Assembly: GCF_000466425.1 (NCBI RefSeq)
Contig: NZ_KE992171.1
Span: 264,964 to 326,066, forward strand
DNA length: 61,103 bases
Direction: 5' to 3'
From: Capnocytophaga sp. oral taxon 863 str. F0517
Lineage (GTDB): Bacteria; Bacteroidota; Bacteroidia; Flavobacteriales; Flavobacteriaceae
Under the pieces are notes generated by a model, which worked only from the letters and a program-made list of their open reading frames with translations, did no database searches and was not told the origin of the DNA. The translations under genes and the position numbers were made by a program. Positions 33,820 to 42,897 of this stretch are shown piece after piece; position 1 is the stretch's first letter, and each line of letters begins with the position of its first letter.

Positions 33820-35244
33820 TTATAGGAAGTAGCGTTCCTTCTCTCCATTCTTATTCAGAACTACAATAGCAATACGTTGCGAGTTATTGTTCTCAAGAAT
33901 GTTTTTCACGCTATCTACATCAGTGACATCTTTTCCATTGATGGAGAGGAGTACTTTTTCATCCAAATTGACTCCATTTTCTATAAATAGAGGACTTGTT
34001 TTGGTGATTTTCACTCCATTTTTTAATTTGAATTCTTTTTTGTCCTTTTCGGATAGGTTTTTTACGATTACACCTAGATCATTAGCGACAAAGGATTCGT
34101 TCTTTTGGAGTTTTACACTTACTTCTTTTTCTTTTCCATCTCTTAGGATCACTACATTGACACTGTCATTAGGTCTTTTGGTATTGATATGGCCACTAAG
34201 ATCAGAGAAGGAACGTATTTTGATGTTGTCCATCTGGGTAATGATGTCGCCTTTTTTAAGTCCGGCCTTTTCAGCACCGGATTCATCCTCTACACCATCT
34301 ATATAGAAGCCTTCAGTTTGCTTGATGTGGAGTTTTTCTGCCACTTCGGAGTTGAGCTCTGTACCGGATACCCCTAAGATACCTCTTTGTACATTACCAT
34401 ATTCGATAAGGTCTTCTACAATCTTTTTTGCGATATTGCTAGGAACAGCAAAGGAATAGCCTACAAAAGTACCGGTATTGGGAGAGGCAATAGCGGTATT
34501 GATACCGATAAGATCCCCATTGAGATTGACCAAGGCGCCTCCGCTATTACCGGAATTAACAGCAGCATCGGTTTGGATATAGGATTCTATCTTTCCGTTG
34601 TACTGATTGCCTAAGTTTCTAGCCTTGGCACTGATGATTCCGGCTGTTACGGTTGAGGTAAGGTTGAAGGGATTTCCTACAGCCAAGACCCATTCGCCTA
34701 TCTGGGTGTTGTCCGAATCGGCAAAGGTAAGGAAAGGTAATTTTTCTTCTGTTTTGATCTTAAGCAAGGCAATATCGGAACTGTTATCGGAGCCTATGAT
34801 CTCGGCTTTATAGGTTTTGTTGTTGTTCAGGGTCACTTGTACTGAAGAAGCTCCCTTGATTACGTGATTGTTGGTTACTATATAGCCATCAGGAGAGATA
34901 ATCACCCCCGAACCGGTACCTGCCAAGCGCTCTTTACCGCTGCGCTGAGGTGTCGCTCCGCTGAAGAGGTCAAAGATGGAGGTGATCTCCGGTGCTATCG
35001 TCATATTCTTCACGTGGACAACACTATTGACCGTCTTGTTGGAGGCATTGATAAAGCTGTTTTCATCAAAATTGAAATGAGCTACCTGCTGGAAGTTGGT
35101 ACGGACACTCCCTACACTGTCAGGTTGTGAAGTACTGAAAGAAAGGGAAGGGGTTTCTTTTTCTTTGAAAATAAAATGATAACCTCCTAAGGCAATGGCA
35201 CCTCCTAAAATAGCAGAGAATACCGATGTGAATTGTTTTTTCAT
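33820..35244 (-). CDS. htrA: periplasmic serine protease of the DegP/HtrA family
   Basis: This envelope protease/chaperone degrades misfolded periplasmic proteins. An N-terminal signal-anchor is followed by the trypsin-like domain with the catalytic triad visible: His in Asn-Asn-His-Val-Ile, Asp in Ser-Ser-Asp-Ile-Ala-Leu-Leu, and Ser in Asn-Ser-Gly-Asn-Ser-Gly-Gly-Ala-Leu. Two PDZ domains follow (about residues 285-375 and 390-470). The start at 35244 (474 residues) gives the hydrophobic N terminus directly, and the longer frame from 35307 adds a basic, non-signal stretch. Confidence 0.95.
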   Translation of the reverse strand: MKKQFTSVFSAILGGAIALGGYHFIFKEKETPSLSFSTSQPDSVGSVRTNFQQVAHFNFDENSFINASNKTVNSVVHVKNMTIAPEITSIFDLFSGATPQRSGKERLAGTGSGVIISPDGYIVTNNHVIKGASSVQVTLNNNKTYKAEIIGSDNSSDIALLKIKTEEKLPFLTFADSDNTQIGEWVLAVGNPFNLTSTVTAGIISAKARNLGNQYNGKIESYIQTDAAVNSGNSGGALVNLNGDLIGINTAIASPNTGTFVGYSFAVPSNIAKKIVEDLIEYGNVQRGILGVSGTELNSEVAEKLHIKQTEGFYIDGVEDESGAEKAGLKKGDIITQMDNIKIRSFSDLSGHINTKRPNDSVNVVILRDGKEKEVSVKLQKNESFVANDLGVIVKNLSEKDKKEFKLKNGVKITKTSPLFIENGVNLDEKVLLSINGKDVTDVDSVKNILENNNSQRIAIVVLNKNGEKERYFL

Positions 35245-35461
35245 AGCTGAAATCTTAAAATAATTGATAATATCTATTTTTTTAACTCTAAACTTACGAA
35301 TACTCATTTACAAAAACGGTGCCAAAAAGATTAAATTCAGAAATTTAACTTTTAATTAATAAGATGTGCAATTATATACTTGATTTTCTTATAGATAACG
35401 TATAGAAGTATAGGAGGGGAAAATTTGTAAGGGAAAATTTTTTTATCAATAGAAAAAATTG

Positions 35462-35469
35462 TAAATTTG
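35462..35469 (+). promoter_or_regulatory. promoter -7 box of the FadR-like regulator
   Basis: TAAATTTG lies about 36 bases before the start codon. Confidence 0.55.
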
Positions 35470-35504
35470 TACCAAATATATGATACGACTTAAATGTTCT
35501 AATT

Positions 35505-36227
35505 ATGAAGCCATTAAAAGAGAAAATGAATGATTCAGAATCAGCTTCTTTGGTAGATAGGGTGGAGAAGCATATCATAGATTATATCAAGGAAAATGCC
35601 TTACGGGCAGGGGATTCGCTTCCTAAGGAGTTAGAATTTGCTGAGGCCTTGGGGGTGAGCAGGACTGCCATTCGTGAGGCGATGTTGCGCCTTAGAACCT
35701 TAGGACTGATAGAGTCTCGCAAGCATAGGGGGATGGTAATTTTGGAACCCGATTTGGTTCATAATTTTGAAAAAATGCTTGACCCTGCTCTTATCGATGT
35801 TAAGCGACTTTCGAACCTTTTCGAGTTGAGACTGATGTTGGAGGTAGGAATGGCCGATTTTGTCTTTGCTCGTAAAACTGCCAAACAGCTTAAGGAATTG
35901 GAAGATATAGTAAAAAATTCAGAGGAACAGCGCTGCGATAGCTTTAATTTCTACTTGGAAGAAGAGAAACAATTCCATGGAAAGCTATATGAAATGGCAG
36001 GAAATGACCTACTTAAGAATTTTCAGAATGTCTTCATGCCAATTTTTCAGTATGTGCATGACCTGAATCGCTACCAAACCGCCTATATCCTTCCAGAAGG
36101 TAGCAAACAGATTTCTCATCGAGACCTCTTGGAAGAACTCAAACAGGGGACTCCTGCCTCTTTCAGAGAACTTATGCGCGAACACCTAAACCCTCATTAT
36201 AGTAAGGTACTGGGAATAAGCTGTTGA
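35505..36227 (+). CDS. GntR-family transcriptional regulator (FadR subfamily)
   Basis: The N-terminal winged helix-turn-helix (about residues 18-82, with Leu-Pro-Lys-Glu-Leu-Glu-Phe-Ala and Ser-Arg-Thr-Ala-Ile-Arg-Glu-Ala-Met) is followed by an all-helical FCD domain (about 95-230). Asp/His ligand positions typical of metal- or acid-binding FCD domains appear there (for example Phe-His-Gly and His-Arg-Asp). Such regulators usually repress sugar-acid or carboxylate genes. No such genes are adjacent, so the regulon is not visible. It is a monocistronic gene converging on PBP1A. Confidence 0.9.
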   Translation: MKPLKEKMNDSESASLVDRVEKHIIDYIKENALRAGDSLPKELEFAEALGVSRTAIREAMLRLRTLGLIESRKHRGMVILEPDLVHNFEKMLDPALIDVKRLSNLFELRLMLEVGMADFVFARKTAKQLKELEDIVKNSEEQRCDSFNFYLEEEKQFHGKLYEMAGNDLLKNFQNVFMPIFQYVHDLNRYQTAYILPEGSKQISHRDLLEELKQGTPASFRELMREHLNPHYSKVLGISC

Positions 36228-36229
36228 TA

Positions 36230-36292
36230 AGTAACAAATGATAAATGACTAACGACTAATTACTAGTCGTTAGTCATTTATCATTTGTTACT
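36230..36292. repeat. 29-bp perfect inverted repeat between converging genes
   Basis: Bases 36230-36258 pair perfectly with 36264-36292 around a 5-base loop. The arms are made of the same 7-base units (ATGACTA-like) seen in the arrays elsewhere. It can act as a terminator stem although a T run is missing. Confidence 0.8.
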
Positions 36293-36293
36293 A

Positions 36294-38636
36294 TTAAAAG
36301 TCGATTCCTTCGGAATCATCACCTACCGCTTCTACAGGGTCGTTACCTTTACAATCGAAGTCACTACCAGTGAGAGAGGGGGTGCCATCATTGCTCTTAG
36401 GAATCTCGAAGGCGGCTTTGGATACATCTATACTTGGGTCGCTATATAACTTCTTCATATAATATCCCCAAATAGGCAGCGCCATGGTAGCTCCTTGTCC
36501 ATAGCGGATCCCCTTGAAGTGTACCGAGCGGTCTTCGCCGCCTACCCATACACCGGTGACTAAGTTGGGTACCATTCCCATGAACCAACCATCGGATTGG
36601 TTTTGGGTTGTCCCAGTCTTCCCTGCGATAGGATTTTTGAAGGCATAGGGGTAGCCTGTAATTACATTCTTATACATGCTGTCATAGCTATCAGCTCCTT
36701 TGGTACGCAGGCGAGCTCCGGATCCGGACTGGGTAACTCCTTCCATGAGTTTGACCACTCTATAGGCATCTTCTGCCGAAATGGCAGAGGTAGCCTGAGT
36801 AATATGTCGGTATATGATACGTCCTTCCTTGTCTTCTATTCTAGTGATAAAAGTAGGTTGGAGGTAGTTTCCGGCATTGGCCAAGGCTCCATAAGCTCCT
36901 ACCATTTCCAAGAGGGTAATATCAGCCGCTCCTAAGCAGATGGAGGGGAGGGAAGGGATGTGTTCGGTATTGATACCCAAGGCTGCTATCAGTTCGAGTA
37001 CACTGGCAGGGCCTACCTCATCCATGAGTTTGGCGGTGATGGAGTTGATCGAATTGGCCAAGGCTGCCTTAAGGGTAAGCATGCGGCCACTATAGCTGCC
37101 ATTGGTATTGCGGGGGCACCACTCTTTGGCATTGCCCCATTTGCCTGCTTCTATACAGGTTTTCACATCGGGAATTTGGTAACAAGGGGAGTGGTGGTGG
37201 TGCTTGATGGCAGTAGCATATACAAAGGGCTTGAAGGCCGACCCTACTTGGCGAGCACCCTGATATACTTGGTCGTACTTGAAATCATTATAGCTGATCC
37301 CGCCGACCCATGCCTTGATATGTCCATTCTTGGGATCCATGGAGGCGATGGCTGTACGCAAAAAGCTCTTATAGTAGCGGATAGAATCGTAAGGGGTCAT
37401 TATCGTATCGATGGTACCATGCCAGGAAAATACCTGCATAGGGGTTTTCTTATAGAAGGAAGCACGGATTTCCTTGTCGGACTTGCCTTCGGACTTGAGC
37501 TGAGCCCAGCGCTCGGAACTTCTCATGGAGCGATCCATCAGTTCGTCTATCTGCTTTTGGGAGAGCTTCACGAAGGGGAAAGTCTTATTCTTAGTAGGGT
37601 TATTTTCCTCAGCGAAGGCCTTTTGGAGGTTTTTCATATGCTTTTGTACAGCCTCTTCGGCGGCAGCCTGCATACGAGAATCTATGGTGGTGTATATCTT
37701 CAGTCCATCGGAATAGATGTCATACTTGCTGCCATCGGGTTTGGGATTGTTCTTAGCCCATTCCTTCATATAGTTACGTAGGTGTTCGCGAAAATAAGTA
37801 GCGATTCCTTCATTGTGTCCTTCGGGGTGGAAGTTGAGCTTTAGAGGGAGCTTCTCTAAGGAGTCTTTTTCCTTGATAGTGAGGTAATGGTTTTTGACCA
37901 TTTGTGCCAGTACTACATTGCGGCGATTGATGACCCCTTGGGGGTTACGGCGTGGGTTGTATAAGGAGGAGTTTTTGAACATACCTACCAAGGTGGCTCC
38001 TTCCTCTATTTTGAGATCTCGGGGTTCCTTACCAAAATAAATACGAGAGGCCGAGCGGATACCATCGGCATTGTTGTTGAAGTCATATTCGTTGAAGTAC
38101 ATGGTAAGGATTTCCTTTTTAGTATATTGTCGCTCCAGGCGAATGGCGATGATCCATTCTTTTATTTTCTGTAGGGAACGCTCGGAGGTTTTCTTAGCTC
38201 CCTCGCGGTGAAAGAGTAGCTTGGCCAGCTGTTGGGTGATGGTAGAGGCACCTCCGCGCTTGCCTAAGTACACCACTGCACGAAGGGTACTGCGCATATC
38301 GATTCCTGAGTGCTCCTCGAAGCGTTCGTCCTCGGTAGCAATTAGCGCATTGACCAAATGGTCGGGGAGATCTTTGTATTTGACAGGGGTACGGTTGTCA
38401 TTGAAATAGAATTTTCCCAATACCTTGCCATCAGAGGAATAGATGCTCGAAGCTAAGTTTGACTCTGGGTTCTCCAAACGCTTGAAGTCGGGCATTTCTC
38501 CGAATACTCCCCAGTCGGCCAAAAGGAAGACTAAAACAATGGATAGGATACCCGCGAAGAAGGTACCCCAAAAGATTTTCAATAATTTCTTTCGAGTAGA
38601 AGGATTTGGTTTCTTATGGGTGTCTTTAGTTGCCAT
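36294..38636 (-). CDS. penicillin-binding protein 1A (bifunctional)
   Basis: A class A PBP that polymerises and cross-links peptidoglycan at the inner membrane. A cytoplasmic basic stretch and one helix (about residues 20-45) are followed by the GT51 glycosyltransferase domain (Ala-Thr-Glu-Asp-Glu-Arg-Phe near 92-98, then Gly-Gly-Ala-Ser-Thr-Ile-Thr-Gln-Gln-Leu-Ala-Lys). The transpeptidase domain follows with Ser-Ala-Phe-Lys, Ser-Ile-Asn-Ser and Lys-Thr-Gly-Thr-Thr. All active-site boxes are intact. The length of 780 is normal for the Bacteroidota type. It has its own promoter and no linked pbpC or macroglobulin gene. Confidence 0.96.
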   Translation of the reverse strand: MATKDTHKKPNPSTRKKLLKIFWGTFFAGILSIVLVFLLADWGVFGEMPDFKRLENPESNLASSIYSSDGKVLGKFYFNDNRTPVKYKDLPDHLVNALIATEDERFEEHSGIDMRSTLRAVVYLGKRGGASTITQQLAKLLFHREGAKKTSERSLQKIKEWIIAIRLERQYTKKEILTMYFNEYDFNNNADGIRSASRIYFGKEPRDLKIEEGATLVGMFKNSSLYNPRRNPQGVINRRNVVLAQMVKNHYLTIKEKDSLEKLPLKLNFHPEGHNEGIATYFREHLRNYMKEWAKNNPKPDGSKYDIYSDGLKIYTTIDSRMQAAAEEAVQKHMKNLQKAFAEENNPTKNKTFPFVKLSQKQIDELMDRSMRSSERWAQLKSEGKSDKEIRASFYKKTPMQVFSWHGTIDTIMTPYDSIRYYKSFLRTAIASMDPKNGHIKAWVGGISYNDFKYDQVYQGARQVGSAFKPFVYATAIKHHHHSPCYQIPDVKTCIEAGKWGNAKEWCPRNTNGSYSGRMLTLKAALANSINSITAKLMDEVGPASVLELIAALGINTEHIPSLPSICLGAADITLLEMVGAYGALANAGNYLQPTFITRIEDKEGRIIYRHITQATSAISAEDAYRVVKLMEGVTQSGSGARLRTKGADSYDSMYKNVITGYPYAFKNPIAGKTGTTQNQSDGWFMGMVPNLVTGVWVGGEDRSVHFKGIRYGQGATMALPIWGYYMKKLYSDPSIDVSKAAFEIPKSNDGTPSLTGSDFDCKGNDPVEAVGDDSEGIDF

Positions 38637-38673
38637 AGGTTATACTTGAGTTATAAAGAGTCGAAATAGGGGA

Positions 38674-38681
38674 CAAAAATA
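38674..38681 (-). promoter_or_regulatory. promoter -7 box of the PBP1A gene
   Basis: The minus strand reads TATTTTTG, 38 bases before the start codon. Confidence 0.5.
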
Positions 38682-38842
38682 CAACATTATTTAGAATTAT
38701 CGGCTTTCCAATAGGAAATTATGAATAATTTAGAGACCGGCGCCCCGTAACCGAAGCCAAATCTTTGTATGGAATTAATAATTAACAACTTGGTTACTGA
38801 TAAAAATATCGCTAAAAACCGCTGGAACTGAAATGTTTTTCT

Positions 38843-38850
38843 TACCTTTG
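38843..38850 (+). promoter_or_regulatory. promoter -7 box of the glycosyltransferase gene
   Basis: TACCTTTG lies 18 bases before the GTG start at 38869, leaving a very short leader. It supports the non-ATG start. Confidence 0.6.
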
Positions 38851-38868
38851 CCAAAAGAACAGTAAGCA

Positions 38869-39909
38869 GTGAACAACTACTCAAAACTCAAAACCTCACC
38901 CTTGAAATATTCTTTTATAGTACCGGTATATAACCGTCCTGAGGAGGTGAGAGAACTTTTGGAAAGCATAGTGGAGCAAAGCTATATGGGTGATTTTGAG
39001 ACCCTTATCATAGAGGATGGCTCAACGCTCTCCTCAAAAGAGGTGGTGGAGACCTTCGCCGATAGGACTAAGATAGTCTATCTGGAGAAGGAGAACTCCG
39101 GCCCTGGGGATTCGCGTAACTATGGTATGCAAAGGGCTTCGGGAGATTACTTTATCATCTTGGATTCCGATTGCTTGTTGCCACCTCATTACCTGGAGTC
39201 GGTGGATGACTTTCTCTCCCACCACTATGTGGATTGCTTCGGTGGGCCAGATGCAGCCACGGAGCACTTCACCGATCTTCAGAAGGCGATTAACTACGCG
39301 ATGACCTCCTTGCTCACCACCGGAGGTATACGAGGGAATAAGCACCATGTGGGCAAGTTCGAGCCACGTAGCTTCAATATGGGGCTTTCCCGAAAGGCTT
39401 TTTCCCTTACTGGAGGCTTCGGCAGGATACACCCAGGGGAAGACCCTGACCTGAGTATTCGCCTGTGGAAGGCTGGGCTGCAAACCGCCTTTGTAGAGGA
39501 GGCCTTCGTCTATCACAAGCGCCGTATCAGTTGGTATAAATACTATATACAGGTGAAGAAATTCGGACAGACCCGCGCTATCCTTAACCGCTGGCATAAG
39601 GAATCCAGAAAATTAGTACACTGGCTGCCGACACTTTTTCTTATAGGTTTTCTCTTTTCCTTAGGGATGTTAGTCATAGGACAATGGGCTTTTCTCTTTG
39701 TATATGTAGCCTACTTCCTGCTTATTTTTGCCGATAGCAAGCGCCTCAATCACAGCAGCAAGATCGGAATTTGGTCTATATGGGCAGTTTGTATCCAATT
39801 TTATGCCTATGGTACAGGCTTTTTAGGAGCCACATTGCGGTTATTTTTCTCAAAAAAGGAGCCTGAGGCTTTATTTCTTAAATTATTTTTCAAAAATAAA
39901 AAACTGTAA
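38869..39909 (+). CDS. family 2 glycosyltransferase
   Basis: The GT-A fold starts at residue 14 with Ser-Phe-Ile-Val-Pro-Val-Tyr-Asn-Arg-Pro. The metal-binding Asp-Ser-Asp motif lies near residue 99, and a later Gly-Glu-Asp-Pro-Asp acceptor motif near 190. Two or three hydrophobic helices at the C terminus (about residues 255-325) tether it to the membrane. It probably adds a sugar to a surface glycan. The GTG start is favoured because the promoter box sits just upstream and no ATG lies nearby. Confidence 0.9.
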   Translation: MNNYSKLKTSPLKYSFIVPVYNRPEEVRELLESIVEQSYMGDFETLIIEDGSTLSSKEVVETFADRTKIVYLEKENSGPGDSRNYGMQRASGDYFIILDSDCLLPPHYLESVDDFLSHHYVDCFGGPDAATEHFTDLQKAINYAMTSLLTTGGIRGNKHHVGKFEPRSFNMGLSRKAFSLTGGFGRIHPGEDPDLSIRLWKAGLQTAFVEEAFVYHKRRISWYKYYIQVKKFGQTRAILNRWHKESRKLVHWLPTLFLIGFLFSLGMLVIGQWAFLFVYVAYFLLIFADSKRLNHSSKIGIWSIWAVCIQFYAYGTGFLGATLRLFFSKKEPEALFLKLFFKNKKL

Positions 39910-39962
39910 ATCAATGAGTTAAAAAATATTTTCAAAAAAGACGAAAAAAAATACTCAGAAAG

Positions 39963-39993
39963 TTTGTCAGTTTCAAAAATTGTTGTACCTTTG
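39963..39993 (+). promoter_or_regulatory. promoter of tRNA-Asn
   Basis: TTTG at 39963-39966 and TACCTTTG at 39986-39993 are separated by 19 bases, a consensus Bacteroidetes promoter about 50 bases ahead of the tRNA. Confidence 0.75.
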
Positions 39994-40041
39994 CACCCGG
40001 AAAGTTGAGAGAAAAACAAACTTCTCCAAAAAATAAAACAT

Positions 40042-40115
40042 TCCTCCTTAGCTCAGTTGGTTAGAGCATCTGACTGTTAATCAGAGGGTCACTGGTTCAA
40101 GTCCAGTAGGGGGAG
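40042..40115 (+). tRNA. tRNA-Asn(GUU)
   Basis: A complete cloverleaf of 74 bases: acceptor TCCTCCT with AGGGGGA (one G-U), D arm GCTC/GAGC, anticodon stem TCTGA/TCAGA with loop CTGTTAA (anticodon GUU) and T loop TTCAAGT. The discriminator is G and CCA is not encoded. It has its own promoter and terminator. Confidence 0.95.
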
Positions 40116-40120
40116 CAACA

Positions 40121-40158
40121 AGGTAACGCACTCATTATAAGTGCGTTACCTTTTTTTT
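40121..40158 (+). terminator. intrinsic terminator of tRNA-Asn
   Basis: A perfect 12-bp stem (AGGTAACGCACT with AGTGCGTTACCT, 7-base loop) is followed by eight T in all. Confidence 0.93.
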
Positions 40159-40234
40159 AAGCCTAAAATCTCGTTTGTACTTTCACTAAAACGTCATGGT
40201 AAACGGGATGATTAAGGGGCAATGTTGTGTGAGA

Positions 40235-40259
40235 TGAGTCACTAACCACTAACAACTCA
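40235..40259 (+). repeat. short 7-base repeat array
   Basis: About three units of the ACTAACC/ACTAACA type lie upstream of the fumC promoter. The rest of the 39910-40365 gap holds the tRNA and its signals. Confidence 0.5.
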
Positions 40260-40278
40260 TAAAAAACTATGGAAAAAA

Positions 40279-40310
40279 TTTGGTAGTCTAAGAAAAAAAA
40301 TATACTTTTG
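40279..40310 (+). promoter_or_regulatory. promoter of fumC
   Basis: TTTG at 40279-40282 and TACTTTTG at 40303-40310 are 20 bases apart. The start codon follows 56 bases later. Confidence 0.65.
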
Positions 40311-40365
40311 TCTCACGAAATGAAAACACTTTTTAGTATTAAAAAATCATTTAAACTATATACCA

Positions 40366-41763
40366 ATGGAATATCGTATTGAAAAAGACACCATGGGTGA
40401 GGTAAAAGTTCCCGCAGACAAAATATGGGGAGCTCAAACAGAACGTTCTCGTAACAACTTCAAAATAGGAGCACCTGCTTCTATGCCTAAAGAAGTAATC
40501 TATGGATTTGCTTACCTGAAAAAGGCTGCCGCTTATGCCAATTGCGAATTGGGTGTGCTCCCACAGGAAAAACGAGACCTTATAGCAAAGGTATGTGATG
40601 AAATCTTGGAAGGCAAACTGGACGACCAATTTCCTTTGGTTATTTGGCAAACAGGATCCGGTACTCAGTCCAATATGAATGTGAATGAGGTGATTGCCAA
40701 CCGTGCGCAGCAGTTGGCTGGCCGAAAAATAGGGGAGGGAGAAAAAGTCCTTCAGCCAAATGATGATGTAAACAAATCTCAGTCCTCCAATGATACTTTT
40801 CCTACCGGTATGCACATTGCTGCCTACAAAATGGTGGTAGAGGTAACCATTCCGGGCTTAGAAAAACTTAAAAATACACTCCAAAAGAAGTCAGAGGCCT
40901 TCAAAGATGTGGTAAAAATAGGTCGTACCCACCTGATGGATGCAACACCTTTGACCTTAGGTCAGGAGTTCTCTGGTTATGTTTCTCAGTTAGAACATGG
41001 TATCAAGGCCTTGAAGAATACCTTGGCACACCTTAGTGAATTGGCTTTGGGAGGTACCGCTGTAGGGACAGGTATCAATACGCCTAAGGGGTATGATGTG
41101 TTGGTAGCCAAGTATATAGCTCAATTTACTGGACTACCCTTTGTCACTGCTCAAAACAAATTTGAAGCCTTGGCCGCTCATGATGCCATGGTAGAATCCC
41201 ACGGAGCGCTTAAGCAAATCGCCGTATCACTCAATAAGATAGCCAACGATATTCGCTTGATGGCCTCTGGCCCTCGCAGTGGTATAGGGGAAATCCTGAT
41301 CCCAGCCAATGAGCCAGGAAGTTCCATCATGCCAGGAAAGGTGAATCCTACTCAGTGTGAGGCGGTGACTATGGTGGCCGCTCAGGTGATGGGTAATGAT
41401 GTAGCAATAAGCGTAGGGGCTACCCAAGGACACTATGAACTAAACGTATTTAAGCCGGTCATTTGTGCCAACTTCCTACAGTCAGCGCGCTTGATTGGGG
41501 ATGCAGCAGTGAGCTTCGAGGAACATTGTGCTGCCGGAATTGAGCCTAACTATGCACGTATCAAAGAGTTGGTTAATAACAGTCTCATGCTCGTTACGGC
41601 ACTCAACACTAAGATAGGCTACTACAAGGCTGCCGAAATCGCCAATACAGCTCATAAGAACGGTACTACTCTTCGTGAAGAAGCTATCCGCTTGGGCTAT
41701 GTTACCCCAGAGGAGTTCGATGCATGGGTACGCCCTGAAGATATGGTAGGAAGTCTCAAATAA
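40366..41763 (+). CDS. fumC: class II fumarate hydratase
   Basis: FumC interconverts fumarate and malate in the citric acid cycle without an iron-sulfur cluster. The superfamily signature [11 protein letters not shown] lies near residue 318, the [12 protein letters not shown] active-site segment near 100, and Arg-Thr-His-Leu-Met-Asp-Ala near 187. The length of 465 is standard. It has its own promoter, and efp follows by about 30 bases, perhaps in the same transcript. Confidence 0.97.
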   Translation: MEYRIEKDTMGEVKVPADKIWGAQTERSRNNFKIGAPASMPKEVIYGFAYLKKAAAYANCELGVLPQEKRDLIAKVCDEILEGKLDDQFPLVIWQTGSGTQSNMNVNEVIANRAQQLAGRKIGEGEKVLQPNDDVNKSQSSNDTFPTGMHIAAYKMVVEVTIPGLEKLKNTLQKKSEAFKDVVKIGRTHLMDATPLTLGQEFSGYVSQLEHGIKALKNTLAHLSELALGGTAVGTGINTPKGYDVLVAKYIAQFTGLPFVTAQNKFEALAAHDAMVESHGALKQIAVSLNKIANDIRLMASGPRSGIGEILIPANEPGSSIMPGKVNPTQCEAVTMVAAQVMGNDVAISVGATQGHYELNVFKPVICANFLQSARLIGDAAVSFEEHCAAGIEPNYARIKELVNNSLMLVTALNTKIGYYKAAEIANTAHKNGTTLREEAIRLGYVTPEEFDAWVRPEDMVGSLK

Positions 41764-41794
41764 GAAAGTAAACAAATAAATATATTTAATAAAT

Positions 41795-42361
41795 ATGGCA
41801 AGTACAGCTGATATTAAAAAAGGATTATGTATCCGTTTCAATCATGACATTTACAAAATCATCGAATTTCTCCATGTAAAGCCTGGAAAAGGGCCTGCTT
41901 TTGTGAGAACCAAACTCAAGAGTGTTACCACTGGGAAAACCATAGACAACACCTTCTCTGCTGGACATAAAATCGACGATGTGCGAGTGGAGACACGCTC
42001 TTTCCAATACCTCTATCCTGAGGGAGAAGAGTTGGTATTCATGAATGTAGAGGACTTCAACCAAGTGCATATCCGCCGCGATATGCTGGACTATCCAGAC
42101 TTGCTCAAAGAAGGGGAAGTGGTGATGATTATATTCAATGCCGAGGATGAAACCCCCCTTTCAGTGGAAATGCCTGCCAATGTGATTCTTACCGTAACTC
42201 ATGTGGAACCAGGAGTAAAAGGAAATACCGCTACCAATGCTACCAAACCTGCAACCGTGGAGACAGGCGCCTTGGTCAATGTGCCTCTTTTTATCAACGA
42301 AGGAGATCGCATCAAGGTGGAAACCGAAAAAGGTACCTATGTGGAGCGTATGAAAGATTAA
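41795..42361 (+). CDS. efp: elongation factor P
   Basis: EF-P relieves ribosome stalling at polyproline stretches. The three-domain, 188-residue form is complete. The loop that carries the modified residue reads Lys-Pro-Gly-Lys-Gly-Pro-Ala-Phe near residues 29-36, with Lys at the tip as in the lysylated or unmodified types. The C-terminal segment Gly-Asp-Arg-Ile-Lys-Val-Glu-Thr-Glu-Lys-Gly-Thr-Tyr is typical. The gene ends just before a strong bidirectional terminator. Confidence 0.97.
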   Translation: MASTADIKKGLCIRFNHDIYKIIEFLHVKPGKGPAFVRTKLKSVTTGKTIDNTFSAGHKIDDVRVETRSFQYLYPEGEELVFMNVEDFNQVHIRRDMLDYPDLLKEGEVVMIIFNAEDETPLSVEMPANVILTVTHVEPGVKGNTATNATKPATVETGALVNVPLFINEGDRIKVETEKGTYVERMKD

Positions 42362-42380
42362 TTCTTTCTTTTCTGTCAGA

Positions 42381-42416
42381 AAAAAACCTTTGAGCCCAAG
42401 GCTCAAAGGTTTTTTT
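42381..42416. terminator. bidirectional terminator between efp and ybeY
   Basis: A perfect stem of about 16 bp (core CCTTTGAGCC/GGCTCAAAGG, 3-base loop) is flanked by A and T runs between converging genes. Confidence 0.93.
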
Positions 42417-42422
42417 AGTATT

Positions 42423-42839
42423 TTATTTCAGAAAAAGCGCCATCTTTTCTTCTTCTTTAGCACGCATCTGTTGGGCTTGTTCTTCCGTCTTGTCCTTATA
42501 ACCACATAGGTGCAGGATCCCATGAGCCATCACCCTAAGTAGTTCCGTGGCAAACTCCACCTTATAGGAGGCGGCATTCTCCCTTACTCGGTCGATAGAG
42601 ATATAGATATCACTGGAGAGCAGATTGTCCTTGCCATAATCGAAGGTGATGATGTCCGTAAGGGTATCATGCTGCAAGTAGTCTACATTGATCTTGTGTA
42701 GATAAGCATCATTGCAGAAGATATAGTTGATATCTCCTTCTTTCTTGCGCTCGGAGGCAATAATGAGCTGTACCCAACGACGAAAATCACTCTCTTCCTC
42801 AGGTAATTCAAAAGGAAGCTCATAAAAGAAATGTATCAT
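42423..42839 (-). CDS. ybeY: rRNA maturation endonuclease
   Basis: YbeY is the metal-dependent ribonuclease of 16S rRNA maturation and ribosome quality control. The metal motif reads His-Gly-Ile-Leu-His-Leu-Cys-Gly-Tyr-Lys-Asp near residues 110-120, where the usual third His is Asp, a known variant in Flavobacteriia as far as I recall. The ATG at 42839 (138 residues) is preferred because a promoter box (42864-42871) overlaps the longer frame's start at 42866. Confidence 0.93.
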   Translation of the reverse strand: MIHFFYELPFELPEEESDFRRWVQLIIASERKKEGDINYIFCNDAYLHKINVDYLQHDTLTDIITFDYGKDNLLSSDIYISIDRVRENAASYKVEFATELLRVMAHGILHLCGYKDKTEEQAQQMRAKEEEKMALFLK

Positions 42840-42863
42840 ATAATAAAAACAAGTTTTGCTAAG

Positions 42864-42871
42864 CAAAAGTA
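42864..42871 (-). promoter_or_regulatory. promoter -7 box of ybeY
   Basis: The minus strand reads TACTTTTG, 25 bases before the chosen start. Confidence 0.55.
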
Positions 42872-42897
42872 TAAAAAAAGCTCGAAAATAGAGTAGT

